64,000 bases of DNA from positions 527,909-591,908 of the forward strand of contig SIJG01000073.1 in NCBI GenBank assembly GCA_023374025.1, read 5' to 3'. The DNA comes from Heterodera schachtii (taxonomy: Eukaryota > Nematoda > Chromadorea > Rhabditida > Heteroderidae). A program made the translations under genes and the position numbers. The notes beneath the pieces were generated by a model. The model was not told the DNA's origin and searched no databases. It saw nothing but the letters and a program-made list of their open reading frames with translations. Of the stretch, positions 11,850 through 23,105 are shown piece by piece. The stretch's first letter is position 1; the number at the start of each line of letters is the position of its first letter.

Positions 11850-13845
11850 AATTTATTCTAAAATTGTTTAAGGAATAAAATTATATTATTAAACATATCT
11901 TTATTGTTCTTGGTTAAAGTAGTTCATCTTTGAAGTTTATCCGTTTTATAATTGTTTAGTATCTTTGTTTTTGCTAACAAACTTAGAATAAATTTCTTAA
12001 TTGAGCCAGCATGTTATTTATATTTAAAAAAAAATTATTGTGTATATTTTCTTAAAAAGATGTGCCCAAAAATGTATCGCGAATTTTCTTGTTTTTTTTA
12101 ATTTAAAATATAATATTTGCTGTGTGTTGTCCTTTGGGATTTAATGTTTTTAACTACAATTTTTAAAAGTTTTAGTGTCTTAGCTAAATTTTTTAATAAT
12201 AAACCTATAATGATTAAAGATTTTATAATGCTTCCTTTTGCTAGATGGTATTATGGGCCATCGTTTATATTGATAAAATTTCTAATTTTTTATGAATTGA
12301 ATATTTTCGTTACTCAATTTATAGTAGAGAAACATATTTTTTTGCATTTGATTAAATTAATATTTGAAATTTTTATCGATTAATTATTAAATCATATTCA
12401 TGGAACAATTGTGAAATATTTTATTAATTTCTTTAACTCTATTTTATTTCGAAACCAAATCAATCGATAAAATTGCAAATATTATACTGTAGATATTTAA
12501 GAGTTGAAATCATATTCAATTATTTATTTTTCAATTTATTTTTTATTGTTCTTTTGTCATAATACTTTTTTGTATGTGATTACCTTTGATCACGCTTTGT
12601 TTTTTATGTACTTTTTATTATTATCCCATCTGTCAAATAGATTAATTATTCATTTATGAATAAAATGTTCTCATGGTTCAGTAATAGTGTATCCTTTTCT
12701 GTGTGCTTGGTGGCAATTCCAGAATTTAAATTATAAATATTTTGTTCCATATGCCTTCTAAATATAAAATGGAGGTGATGTAATTTTGGAATCGTATTTG
12801 ATTAATAAATTATTATGCAGAGTAATTTTTTAAATATTTTTCAAATTTTTTCATTTTATTTTTTGTCATATAATTTAAATTAAATTTATTTTTAAATAAA
12901 ATAAAATTTGTTTTTATGCAAATATAAAATAAATTTTTTTAAATTAATGTATAGATAATGTTTTTCATCTCAACTCTGATAAATTACTTAATATTTAAAT
13001 AATATTTTTCCAAACTTTCATAAAAATAACAATATTATTATTGGTTTAATATGTAAAATTTTTGTATTACATATACTGAGTTAAAAACATTTATCTTAAT
13101 ATATCTTGTTATTTTTGGGTAAAAATTTATCCATTGATTATTGTGAAAATGCCTTGAACTGTTTCCGGAAGAAAACGTTTGACCTGCGTTGTCGCTGTAC
13201 TTACTCTTCAAGCCAAATGTGGCGATGGACTTGAAAAAATTAAAAAATTAATTTTAATGGAATTTCAAACTTTTTATTCGCCAAATCTTTTTCTATTATG
13301 CCTTTTAATCAATTAGACGAAAAATTTATTATATAAAAATATATGAAGTTTTTATATTTTATATCAAATACATTTCTTAAAAAAATTTTTATTTTCAGTT
13401 TACATTTTCGATTTTTTATATTCTTTTATTTGGAAAAGATATGAGAATTATAAAAAATTTAAATTTTTATTACGAACATTCCTTTATAAGATATTTTATT
13501 TAAGTTTATTATTTTCACAACATAATAGATATACTAATATATATTATAATAGATAGATTTAAACATAATAATATTTCATTTGCCCTATTAATCCTTGAAA
13601 AAACATTATGAGAAAATAAATGAAATAATAAAAAATTCGAGTTAATTAACAACAACTAAAAAAGATAAATAGAAATTTGATCGCCACTTAAATGATGTAT
13701 TATACAAAAACTAGATTAAATTTAATCATCTTGAGTAATTAAGGAAATTGAGAAAAAAGTATGTCTATATTTTATTAAAATAGTATAAAATCGTTAATAA
13801 GATTTAAATCTATTTTTATGTATCTTAATACTAAAATACAAAACA
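11850..13845. other. AT-rich background with one old repeat segment
   Basis: 12588-12728 is clearly related to 49770-49905 (shared blocks include TATGTACTTTTTATT and CCCATCTGT). Near 13195-13220 the minus strand has a strong donor-like GTAAGTAC after a short GC-richer patch, but no gene could be built. The rest shows nothing. Confidence 0.4.
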
Positions 13846-13846
13846 A

Positions 13847-14045
13847 CCTTTATTCATTTGAAGAATTATTTGATTTATTTTTACCTTTTTATGAGAATTT
13901 TATTGTCAGCTCCCAGCAGAAGTGCCCTGGGGCTTATCTGGTCCCATTCACCGTAAAGTTTTTTCTATTCGATTTTTTTTTCATTTGTTGGAATTCTAGA
14001 AAAATTGTATTTATTTTTTTCATAAAGTTTGAAATGTTGAATTTT
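13847..14045 (+). repeat. Diverged interspersed repeat, copy 1
   Basis: About 195 bp aligns with 37262-37455 in the same orientation. Shared blocks include TCATTTGAAGAATTATT, TTTTATTGT, CCCTGGGGCTTATCTGG and CCCATTC. Divergence is high, with small indels, so the two copies are old. Open frames in both are AT-rich and not conserved beyond the shared DNA. Confidence 0.7.
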
Positions 14046-14844
14046 AAAATTTAAATAATTTTTATTTGTTTGCTACTAAAATTTTTCATTGAAGCGTTTT
14101 AAAAATGTAATTTTTTTTAATTTTTATTTTATAAAAGCATGTTTTTATATATAATCTTATATAAACAAATTTTATAATTATGTATATAACTTGCTCTAAA
14201 TCCACTCTCATAAATAATGTATTTTAAAAGAAAAGAGACATGTCTATGTCTTGAGTTAGACGAATGTTAAAATATATTTTATATATTTTTTATTGTCATG
14301 ATAAATCAAAATACAGTAATTTCGCCAATTTTTATTTTTATCGATTCATTTTTTAAATTCGATTATTTTCATTCAATATTTTGTATTTTTTATTTCCTCA
14401 ATTTTTGTACTGTTAGATTAGAGATATATTTTTAAACTTTCTTGTTATAATACATCCAAAGGTGTCCCGCTTCATGGTATGCATTATTAAATGTTGAAAA
14501 ATATAACAATTTAAATGATTTAAAATTGTGAGACCGGTTATTGTCCTAATACCTTTTTTAATTGTTATTATTTTTTGCTCGATTACAAAAATGCAGCTAA
14601 ATTTTTTTAGTTTTGAAAAGTTTTGGATTTTCGGTATAATTTCGACCTATTCATAAATTAATATTTATTGGTTAAATTATTATTTTTTGATAGATTATAA
14701 CATTATTTAATAAATTAATTTTTAAGTAATGCATCTTCTTTAAAATTAATTATTTTTAAATTTATTTTATTACCAAGGAGCTATTAAATTTTCATAATTA
14801 CCATGTCTTACTTTTTGAGTCAATTTTTTGAGGAAAAATGGGAT
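14046..14844. other. AT-rich background, no feature seen
   Basis: A/T-rich sequence. A slightly GC-richer patch near 14460-14540 has no recognised content. Confidence 0.5.
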
Positions 14845-15374
14845 TTTTGGAGGCCGGCGTACTGATAGGCGTGCCGGGGAAAATTTTTTGTTAAGTTTTT
14901 TAACAGAATTTGTCCAAAAACTAATAGCGATTTTGAGGGTTTTAAAACAACAGTTTTAGAGAGAAGACACTGGAAATTTGCTCTATTTGTTAACAGATTT
15001 TCATAAAAAAAATTGTATTTGACAAAAAAAAATAAAATTGTTTGATTCAGATTAAGTGTAAAATTTTAAAATTTATTTTGGATTTTATATTTTATAATGT
15101 TGTATTGGCTATAGCTAAGAAACAAAGGAAAAAAAATTTTCGTGTTTGAAAAGGCATTTTAGAAAATATTTATACCCTTAAGAATAACTTTTTTGGTAAG
15201 AAATAATAGTTTTATTATTTTCGTTTTGGTGAAACAGCAGGTTTATATGCCGCATGCCCGCACTTTATTTTACCGATTTTTTAATCATGTTTTACGGATT
15301 TTCGTTAGAAAGTCTGCTGTGAAATTGCACTAAAATTTTCAAAAAATTTTCCGACTCCGCCGGTCCCACCTCCC
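14845..15374. mobile_element. TIR element carrying the GC module at its ends
   Basis: The left end has GGAGGCCGGCG then GATAGGCGTGCCGGGGAAA followed by ATTTTTTG. The right end, read on the minus strand, has GGGAGGTGGGACCGGCGG then GTCGGAAAATTTTTTG. These make an imperfect inverted repeat about 530 bp apart. The interior is AT-rich and non-coding. The same GC module recurs at least seven more times in the window. No target duplication was identified. Confidence 0.45.
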
Positions 15375-18300
15375 ATTCACCAACTTTAAATAAAAACACC
15401 GCAAAAAAAAATTGATGAACTAATTATACTCATCCAGTGATATATTCGATTTATTGTTCGCTTAAATATATTATTCATCGTAAATTTTTGTTTTCCATTT
15501 TGGTTATTCGCATAGGTTTTATTGAATTGAAAATAAAAAATCAAAAAATCTTTTTTTTTTTTTGATAATCTTCGGTATAGTATTGTTTCAATTATGCCCA
15601 TTCTTTTATTGTTAGGGTTTTCCTATGATAAGCCAAATTATTTCTCTTTGATCATGATAAAAAAATTTAGTTCCCTTTTTATCCCATTGAAATAATTCAC
15701 AGTAATCAGCAGTTCCAATCGTTAGATTACCATACCCTAAACAACGAAATCACATTTGATTTGACATATGCATAATGAATATGTAAATTTTCCATTAAAT
15801 ATGTGCTATCACACACAAAAGAAATGTAAAGAAATTTCCTTTGGTTTTGCGGATGCATTTCGTACTTTGCTTAAATTAACAAATAATATGAATGAGTTCT
15901 TTTGCAATTTTTTCTTATTGTATTTCTTACTTGATTGAAATGAATGAACATTGTTTTGCCCAAATTTAACATTACATTTAGAGCCATAATACGGTACATG
16001 TATTATTGTAGACTAAATGCTTATTTAGAAAAGATAAAATAATCGAAATTCGTTATTTTTTATATTTTTACGAACAATGTTCCTTCTTCAACACAAAAAA
16101 TGTTAAAATAGTTGTGTAATTTTTAATATTTTTGGACTACTTGAGTAAATATTAAAAGAAATAAAATAAAATTAGAGAAATAAAAAGTAATTTTTAAGGG
16201 GATATTGAAGGATTAAAATTTTTTGCTTCAGAAAATTTAATTTCTGTTTTTAATGATATATATTACATTTATCACAAAAATCTTATTACTCTTATAGTTT
16301 TAATACTATGTCCAGTTTTTAAACATTTATAACAAAGTGATAATTTTTTATTCTCTTTTTCCTCATTCCAAACTTTGTATTTTTACAATTTAATGGCGTA
16401 TGATTATTAATGTTTTTTGCCTTCATTATAAATAAAGATTTCGAATTTAAAATTAAATTATTTATTTGTTTGTTTAATTGATCATTTTCATTATTCTCTT
16501 TTGAAGTTCAGTGGCTATATTAATTTAAATGGTCCATTTATAATTGATTTATTTGGTAATTCCAAAATCTTATCAGAAATATAACTTTAACTAATCCAGT
16601 TTTCCATAAAGCTCTTGGTAATTTTTCTTTAATTAGAAAAACATAATTTATTTTTGGAAAATCTACAATACAATATTTTATGTTTTTAATAGTTAATTTA
16701 AAAGTTATTTTATTTTTAAGTAATTATGAAAAAATATAATTAATTTTATGATAAAATTACTGAGGATTTCACATTAGTTTTTGATTTGAGTAACATATTT
16801 TTTTCACAATTTCCCTTTATCTTTGTTTGGACTATTAAATTTCTTTTTTACATTTTATCCTATAAATATTTAATTTGAGTGTAATTACTATTAATTTATT
16901 AATTAGATAAAAGTATTTTATCGGAAAATTTCGCTTTATTTTTGATGCACAACTTGAATTATTTTCTTTTTCGCTTTTCCTCGGAAAATGATCTTTTTTA
17001 TTAATTATCTTCATTAGCTTTTGCGTTTTTCTGCATATTGTAGTTGTAAATTATATTCGTGTATTTAAATTTTACTGGATAAATTGGCATATAATTTTTT
17101 AACTATAATTGTTTTTGTCATTTAAGTGAAGGATTATTTTTTTATTATTTTATTGATGAGCGCTTATTACTTTTATAATGATAATAAAAGGGTTTTCATC
17201 TGATGGTGTCATGGAATTAATATTAGAATAATTCAATTTAGTTTTTAAGTCACTTGTTTCGTACACTTCCAGAGCATTATAATTTCCATTTTGCTTTTGT
17301 TTAGCAGAAGCATTATTTTAATTTATTTAAAATTAAACTTTAAGTTGGTGTAAAAGACTTTAATGATCAGCATTAAAAAAGCTACTATGTAGCTAGAAAA
17401 ATTTTCTGTCGTCGGCATCGATGTTACTGCTCCTTCATTGCCTGTTCAAAACTTTTAACTTTAATTAAATTTTAATGAGAAATAGGATTTATTTAATTTA
17501 TACCTTTAAATTAGAAACAATTTTAATGTAATTTTCTATCCCTAGGTTAATAAATTTCGGTTTATTTGACCTATATATTGAAATAAATTTTTTACTTAAA
17601 TAAAATTACAGATTTTTTGAATGACTTATATACACTTATTCAGATTAGGGTTAAAAGGTTAATTTATAAATTATCCAGCATTATTTATTTATCAAAATTT
17701 GTTTAAAATTCTTATTTTTGCATTCTCTATAATTATGTTTTGTTGAATTTGCATAAGCTGAAAAAAGTGTTTTCGTTTTTATTTAACTTTTGTATTTATT
17801 GATAAGTAATTTTGGTTTTACATTTTTTATTGGTTTGAGTTATATTTACATATATGTTTATCCCAAGATTTTAATAATAGTTTTTTTCTATTTCTATTTA
17901 AAATTTATAAAAAATAAATTTATACATTAATGAATTTACTAGTAGGATTAAATAAAGATGAAACATTTTTTGATTCATTTTTATGCTACATAAAATTTTG
18001 AGTTTCTATCCAAAATTTACTATTGCTCATTATTCATAATAATTTTTGGTGTATTATGTTACTTGTAATTCTCAAAGAAATATTTTTGGCGATTAAAATT
18101 ATTTAAACTCGGGTCCGTTTGTAATCAAGTGTTTTAAAATTTGTAATTTTTGTTGCCTTTTTCTGTTTATAACTAAATTCATTTTTTAAACAAACCGTTA
18201 ATGTTCTCTTGATTTGGTAAGAAGAAAATCTACTATTCTTTATATATTTAATTTATTTTTATTCTATATTTAAACTTTTATTTTTAATTGTTTTAAAATT

Positions 18301-18490
18301 TTACTAACTGTAATTAAATTTTACAACAAAAATTTTTAAGAAAAATTTGTTGAAGTGCGAATAATCTTTATGAATTGTAATAATCGCTATTTGTTTCGAT
18401 TAATAATTTACTTTTTTTTTATTAACGAAATTTCTTTTAGCAATTTTTAAAACATAATCGTTAGAAAATTATTTTAAATTTATTTTAAAA
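15375..18490. other. AT-rich background with an old repeat segment
   Basis: 16738-16990 is related to 51238-51480 in the same orientation (shared TTATGATAAAATT, CTGAG, TTAATTTATTAATTA, TTATTTTCTTTTTCGCTTT and CCTCGGAAAA). The rest is A/T-rich without recognisable features. Confidence 0.45.
16738..16990 (+). repeat. Diverged interspersed repeat, copy 1 of the TCGGAAAA pair
   Basis: Collinear over about 250 bp with 51238-51480, with many substitutions and small indels. Both end with TTCTTTTTCGCTTT and CCTCGGAAAA. No coding content and no terminal repeats seen, so the class is unknown. Confidence 0.7.
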
Positions 18491-18549
18491 ACTTTAGTTG
18501 CGGCGTGTCAAGGTTTTTGCGAGCCTTTTGATTCCAAGCAAATGAGGAG

Positions 18550-18830
18550 TTTATGGGCACAAACTTGCCTTATCGTTGTTTATATACCAATCAGCGATTA
18601 ACGCGCACATTCATGCTTTAGTTTCTGTTGGTTTATTAATTCCAGTTTTTTTAATTAATATTTTTATTTATTAAGCTATTGCATTATACATTTACATTGG
18701 TTTTATAGAAATAAATTTTTGAAAATTTTTTAATTTAACATATTATTCGACAAATCCAGATGCAGCATATATTTAGTTATTTTACAATAATATATTTCAA
18801 ATTGTATCTTTAGAAAGTAGACATTTATTC
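18550..18830 (+). repeat. Diverged repeat related to 22766-22850 and 41105-41190
   Basis: 18568-18625 matches 22766-22825 (shared blocks such as TGCCTTATCGTTGTTTAT with changes, ATACCAATCA, CATTC and GCTTTAG-like). 18745-18830 matches 41105-41190 (ACAAATC, GCATATA, TTTAGTTATTTTA, TTTCAAATTGT and ATCTTTA). The three loci therefore share pieces of one or more old repeats. Confidence 0.55.
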
Positions 18831-19095
18831 AACTTTTCATTGTAAAAAACTACATAACATAGATGATTATAGTTTTAATATCATCATGACAGAATAAAAT
18901 CGCGAAAAAGCGCCTTATTAAAATTATCAATTAATAATTCAATTGCTATATTTGAATTAATGCATTCTTTATTTCTTATTAACTAAAATTAGTATTCAGC
19001 TATTTTATCTTTAATTAAAATTATTTGATAAAATCGTTGTACTTACAACTTACTAATAATACCGAAAAATGGTTATTAATGTTTTTAATTTACAA
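18831..19095. other. AT-rich background, no feature seen
   Basis: No structure recognised. Confidence 0.5.
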
Positions 19096-19099
19096 ATTA

Positions 19100-19431
19100 C
19101 AGGGCCTAAGATTTTCAGTGCAATCAGATTTTTAACATTTTTTTTAGGCGTGCTTTTTTCAAAACAAAAAAAACTTTGGAACGGGGGGTGGGTCCGGCGG
19201 TGCCGATTGGCGCGATAGACGCCAACAGGGAAATTTTTGAAAGTGTGAGTGCAATTTGTTAATAGATTCTTTTGAATAAATTGTCCAAATTTTATAATTT
19301 TATTGTTAATTCAATGTTATCCTGTGTAAATTATTACGGAAAAGCGTGATTTTACCCCGTGAATAGTGACCGTGACCGAAATTAACGTGAAATTCACGCT
19401 AACCATGACCATAAGTCACTGTACACCACTA
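19100..19431. mobile_element. Composite hAT-like element with GC module and CCGTGA theme
   Basis: The right end, read on the minus strand, starts TAGTGGTGTACAGTGAC and is followed by several CCGTGA-type motifs (19340-19420). This relates it to 10530-10690. Between 19185 and 19240 lies the GC module (GGGTCCGGCGGTGCCGATTG and GGCGCGATAG). A CAGGGCCTAAG at 19100 is a candidate left end but gives no target duplication. Non-coding. Confidence 0.5.
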
Positions 19432-19439
19432 GTAATTAA

Positions 19440-20640
19440 AAATTTTTTTTAATCATTCTCAAAATTTAATTAATCAATAAAATAATCAAAATCAATTTAT
19501 GTTTATATGTAAATTCTTAAATGCTGAGAAATTATTATTTATTGAAGCTCTCCAATATCCCTAATTAAAGTATATTTACAAACTAATTTTGCTCTTCTGT
19601 AAGAAAGTTAATTATTTCATTTATATTGGTAATCGTATTATGTCCGACGAAAACATAATTTTAAAATTTTAAGAGATGCTTTAAATTTTGTTTCATCATT
19701 TCTAACTTTTAAAATTGTTACAGTCGAAAGAGATCCTGTTGAAACACTGCTTCAATTTAGCTTTTCAGAATGCAGCACATTTTCAGAATTTTTTTGCTTA
19801 TAACTAATAAAAAAAAATTTCTGTAAAATTTTAAGATATTCAATTGATTTTTTTGTCGATGGTCAAGTATACTATTTAATTTTTATCTTTTATTGAACAC
19901 CAAAGTATTATTGATTAAATGCTTTTAAAACTGATTAAATAACTCCCCCCCCATTTATGCTATCTTGAAAGTCACAGGAAGATGCTGGCACCCTTTAAAG
20001 AGAATTTTTTTTTTTGCTTTTTTCATATTATCAATTTCGTTTAGCCAATATTATTTTTTCAAATAATACTTATCATTTCCTGTATATAATTTTTTATTAT
20101 AATCATTAGCATTTTTACATGTCAATTAAGAAAATTTATTTAAAATTTTTCTTATTACAATTGAGGAAATTTTCTATTATATCATTTTTATATTTTTCCA
20201 CTAGATTTAAATTATAATATTAAAAATTTGGTTAAAGTTATTTTTAGACTATTGCGAAAAATAAATTTATTTTACGACGACAAAAATAATAGTAATAATA
20301 ATTGATCTGTCTATATGTATTATTATTCCTCGTTGAGAAAAAAAAATTATCAAAAAATAGAATTTATACTTGATAAAATGTTGAAGATTTTCCGCATTTT
20401 GAAGATGAATTTATTACAAAATTTTTTTATAAAAAATGCATAAATTATCGATTAAGAATGCTTGAAAATATTACTCAATATAATATTTAGTTAACACGAG
20501 TAATTTTTTAAAATGTTAATATTAAAATCATAAAAATTCAATTTTACGAGTAAAAAAGAAAAAAATTTAATAAAAGCCAATACCTAATTAGGACGCATTG
20601 AGATTTCATTATTTTAAAAAATTATTCACTTTTTGGGTTC
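19440..20640. other. AT-rich background, no feature seen
   Basis: A/T-rich sequence, including a C-run near 19945. No repeats or coding recognised. Confidence 0.5.
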
Positions 20641-20645
20641 AAATA

Positions 20646-20948
20646 TGAGTTTGAAGAAATGAAGTGAAATGCAAAATGAGTGTTCAGCGATGCTCACCAA
20701 CGCTCAACCAACCAAATGTTCTCCAATTCTCAACGAATTATTAGCGTCACTTTCAAAAGGAATAGTGGAGTAATTGAAAGAGAAGAATTAGTGATGAAAT
20801 AAACGAGTCGTAAGAGTCAGAGAGAGAGATGGAGAGACAAACATAGATTGAGAGTGTGAGGGAGAAGGAGCAGAGAGACAAATTGAGAGAGAGAGGGAGA
20901 AAGAGCATAGAGATAAAAAATATTTCCAATTTATTTGCACTAAATTAA
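20646..20948 (+). repeat. GA-rich repeat family, copy A
   Basis: About 300 bp. The left part reads TGCAAAATGAGTGTTCAGCG then ATGCTCACCAA, the centre has a GCGTCACTTT block, then a long GAGA tract, and the right end is TTTCCAATTTATTTGCACTA followed by AATT. Four other copies share this order. In this copy the central palindrome is eroded on its right side. Open frames on the minus strand here are artefacts of the GA tract. Confidence 0.85.
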
Positions 20949-20952
20949 AGAC

Positions 20953-21368
20953 CAGGGCTCGGATTCGTACTTGGATGCCAAGTAGGTATCTTCTTTGATT
21001 CGGCTTTTTGGCTTGGAAAACTTTAACTGTACATATTTCCAAGAACTGGACATTTCGCCTACTAAACCAAAAACATTCATTTCGCCTATTGATACTCGCC
21101 AATTGAAATAATGTTAAAGAGAAAATTAAAAGAAATTTCATGGTTTTCCTGCATAAAAAAATCATGTGTTCTTTTTTATTTCATTTTTAAATTTACTTTT
21201 AATTTGTTTGACGAACATGATGACAAAGCACCAGTTCAAAGAAGGGCCGTTCACAAATTTAGAATATAATATATTCTGATGAAATGCGTTGTCAAAATAT
21301 CTTTTTTCGGTTGGTAGGCGAAATAAATGTTTTTGTGTTAGTAGGCAAAAAGTAGGTACACCCAAAAT
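20953..21368. mobile_element. Foldback element with TTTCGCCTA theme
   Basis: Near the left, CATTTCGCCTACTAAACC then AAAAACATTCATTTCGCCTA. Near the right, the complementary arrangement (GTAGGCGAAATAAATGTTTT and TTAGTAGGC). The arms are about 230 bp apart. The candidate outer ends are CAGGGCTCGG on the left and GGTACACCC on the right, but no target duplication is visible. It sits immediately beside the GA-rich copy A. Confidence 0.5.
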
Positions 21369-21449
21369 AATCATTAATTTTTGCCAAATTAACCTAAATA
21401 GAAATTTTCAGTGAAAATCTGCTTTAAAAAATCAAAATTTCTAATTTTT

Positions 21450-21725
21450 CTTACGCAGCGCCAGTGGCACCGCCCACCACCCACCACCCCCCTATCTAAA
21501 GCATAGGAAATTTACTATTGTAAATTTTCGGTTTTTTGGTGCAGTCGCCAAAAATTTCGAAAATCAATAAAAATGGTTAAATTTTTAAAAATTTCTAAAA
21601 ATTGATAAAATCATAAAATTCTCTACATCAGCTAGTAGTAACCTCTTGAAACTTAGAAGAGTGTTTGGCGCTACCTCCCTCCCTTAAGAAGCGCTTAGTT
21701 ATCCCTTAGACAGGGAAAAGTACTA
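21450..21725 (-). repeat. Two GC modules, minus orientation
   Basis: 21455-21495 (CAGCGCCAGTGGCACCGCCC then CACC repeats) and 21665-21690 (GGCGCTACCTCCCTCCC) resemble the GC module seen inside several elements. The enclosing element cannot be delimited. Confidence 0.35.
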
Positions 21726-21729
21726 ATGC

Positions 21730-22765
21730 TGTTCGTAACAAAAAAATTCACAAAAATCTAAACCGAAAATTATTAAATTATTATTTTATTTTTAATTTTG
21801 TTTAAAAAGGAATTAAGGTAGTTTATTTAAAAAATATTTTATTCATATCATTTACAAAATATTGTACAATTAAGACAATTCAAATAATTTAATGGTCTAA
21901 TAGTGTTTTATTTTTTTTCAATAAAGTTTTGTCGGTCCATGCTTCTTCAAGCTACTCTCCAAAACATAAAATAAAATGTTTAACGTATTAGATAGTTTAT
22001 TTTGATAATTTATTTTTCAAAATAATTTTTCAAAAGGTCACGATTTGTCATTTATCATCTTTATATAATTTTTTAATAACTGAAAAAATGAAATTTTCTT
22101 TAATAAAGATTAATTCATGCGTTCTATTTCGTGTCGGTCCATCTTGTAAATGTTGCAATAAAATAATGTTTTTATTAATTCATTTCTTTGTTTTTGTAAA
22201 AATGTTAGGCATAATAATAAGATTATTTATTTTTAATTTATTCAATCAAAAATGTTCATATTTTCAACCTCTCTACATTCTTTTTGTTTGTCAAATTTTT
22301 CTGTATTGAAGTTTATTATTAGAAATAAAATAAATAATTGTTTTTTTTTTTTTTTGCTTAAAAATGAAAGGTAGAATTAATACATGACTTATAACATTTT
22401 AGAAATTAAATCCTTTTTGAAGTGTGACAACTTTTTTGAATTAAAATTTCGAGTATTTTCGGTTAATATTTAACTTATGTAGAGACTAAATGAGCATAAA
22501 TTTCAAGCCACAATCCTTACTAATATTTACTTGGTTTTATCAATTAAATTTTATATAGTTGTTTTCAACACAATTTTTACTTTTATATTTTTTAGAGGCC
22601 TGGTGATAGTGTCAATCATCGTATTTTTTGGGATACTTGTCTAATCTATTCTAGCACATTATTTCGCGGTTTTTTTGGGTTAGATTCTTTTTCAAAATTA
22701 TAATTTCCAATGGCTCAATTCACATTAATTTTCTTATAAAAAATTTTATTTTAAAGAAATTTTTT
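21730..22765. other. AT-rich background, no feature seen
   Basis: A/T-rich; only weak GC-richer patches at 22120-22160 and 22600-22690 without recognised content. Confidence 0.5.
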
Positions 22766-22850
22766 GTCTTATCATTGTTTAAATACCAATCATCGCTTAA
22801 ACGCATATTCTTGCCTTAGTCGTCAGGCTTACAATTAGTAATTAATATTT
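22766..22850 (+). repeat. Diverged repeat related to 18568-18640
   Basis: Shares TTATC, TTGTTTA, ATACCAATCA and a following GCCTTAG-type block with 18568-18640. Short and old. Confidence 0.5.
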
Positions 22851-22926
22851 TAATTTATTAGGCAACAATTCCATTATAGTTTTTTGTTTTTGCTTATATA
22901 TCTTTTTAAGTATAGTTTATTATACA

Positions 22927-23105
22927 TAGAGTAGAGCGGGACCGGGACCAAAACCAACAACTGAGTACCGTGGTCCCGGTTTTGACCGGGACCGGGACCA
23001 GTCCCGGGTTTTTCCTGGTTTTCCCAGCCAAAAATTCCCGGTTTTTCAACCCGAAAAGGTCTCGGTCCCGGTTAAGCCCAAAATTCCCGGTCCCGCTCTA
23101 CTCTA
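22927..23105. mobile_element. hAT-like foldback MITE with GGGACC theme
   Basis: The ends are perfect inverted repeats of 21 bp, starting TAGAGTAGAGCGGGACC. The interior repeats GGGACCGG, CCCGGT and complements almost throughout. It is 179 bp, very GC-rich in AT-rich surroundings, and non-coding. No adjacent 8-bp duplication, but GTTTATTAT occurs both just right of the element and 8 bases left of it, so the left flank may have been altered after insertion. Confidence 0.75.

Noticed and set aside
13195..13220. 25-bp minus-strand micro-exon with GTAAGTAC donor
   Set aside because: The donor looks good, but a single tiny exon with no partner exons in phase cannot be supported.
20788..21374. Minus-strand frames of 125 and 70 codons
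   Set aside because: They run through the GAGA tract and the TTTCGCCTA foldback; Ser/Leu-rich low complexity, and not conserved in the other GA copies.
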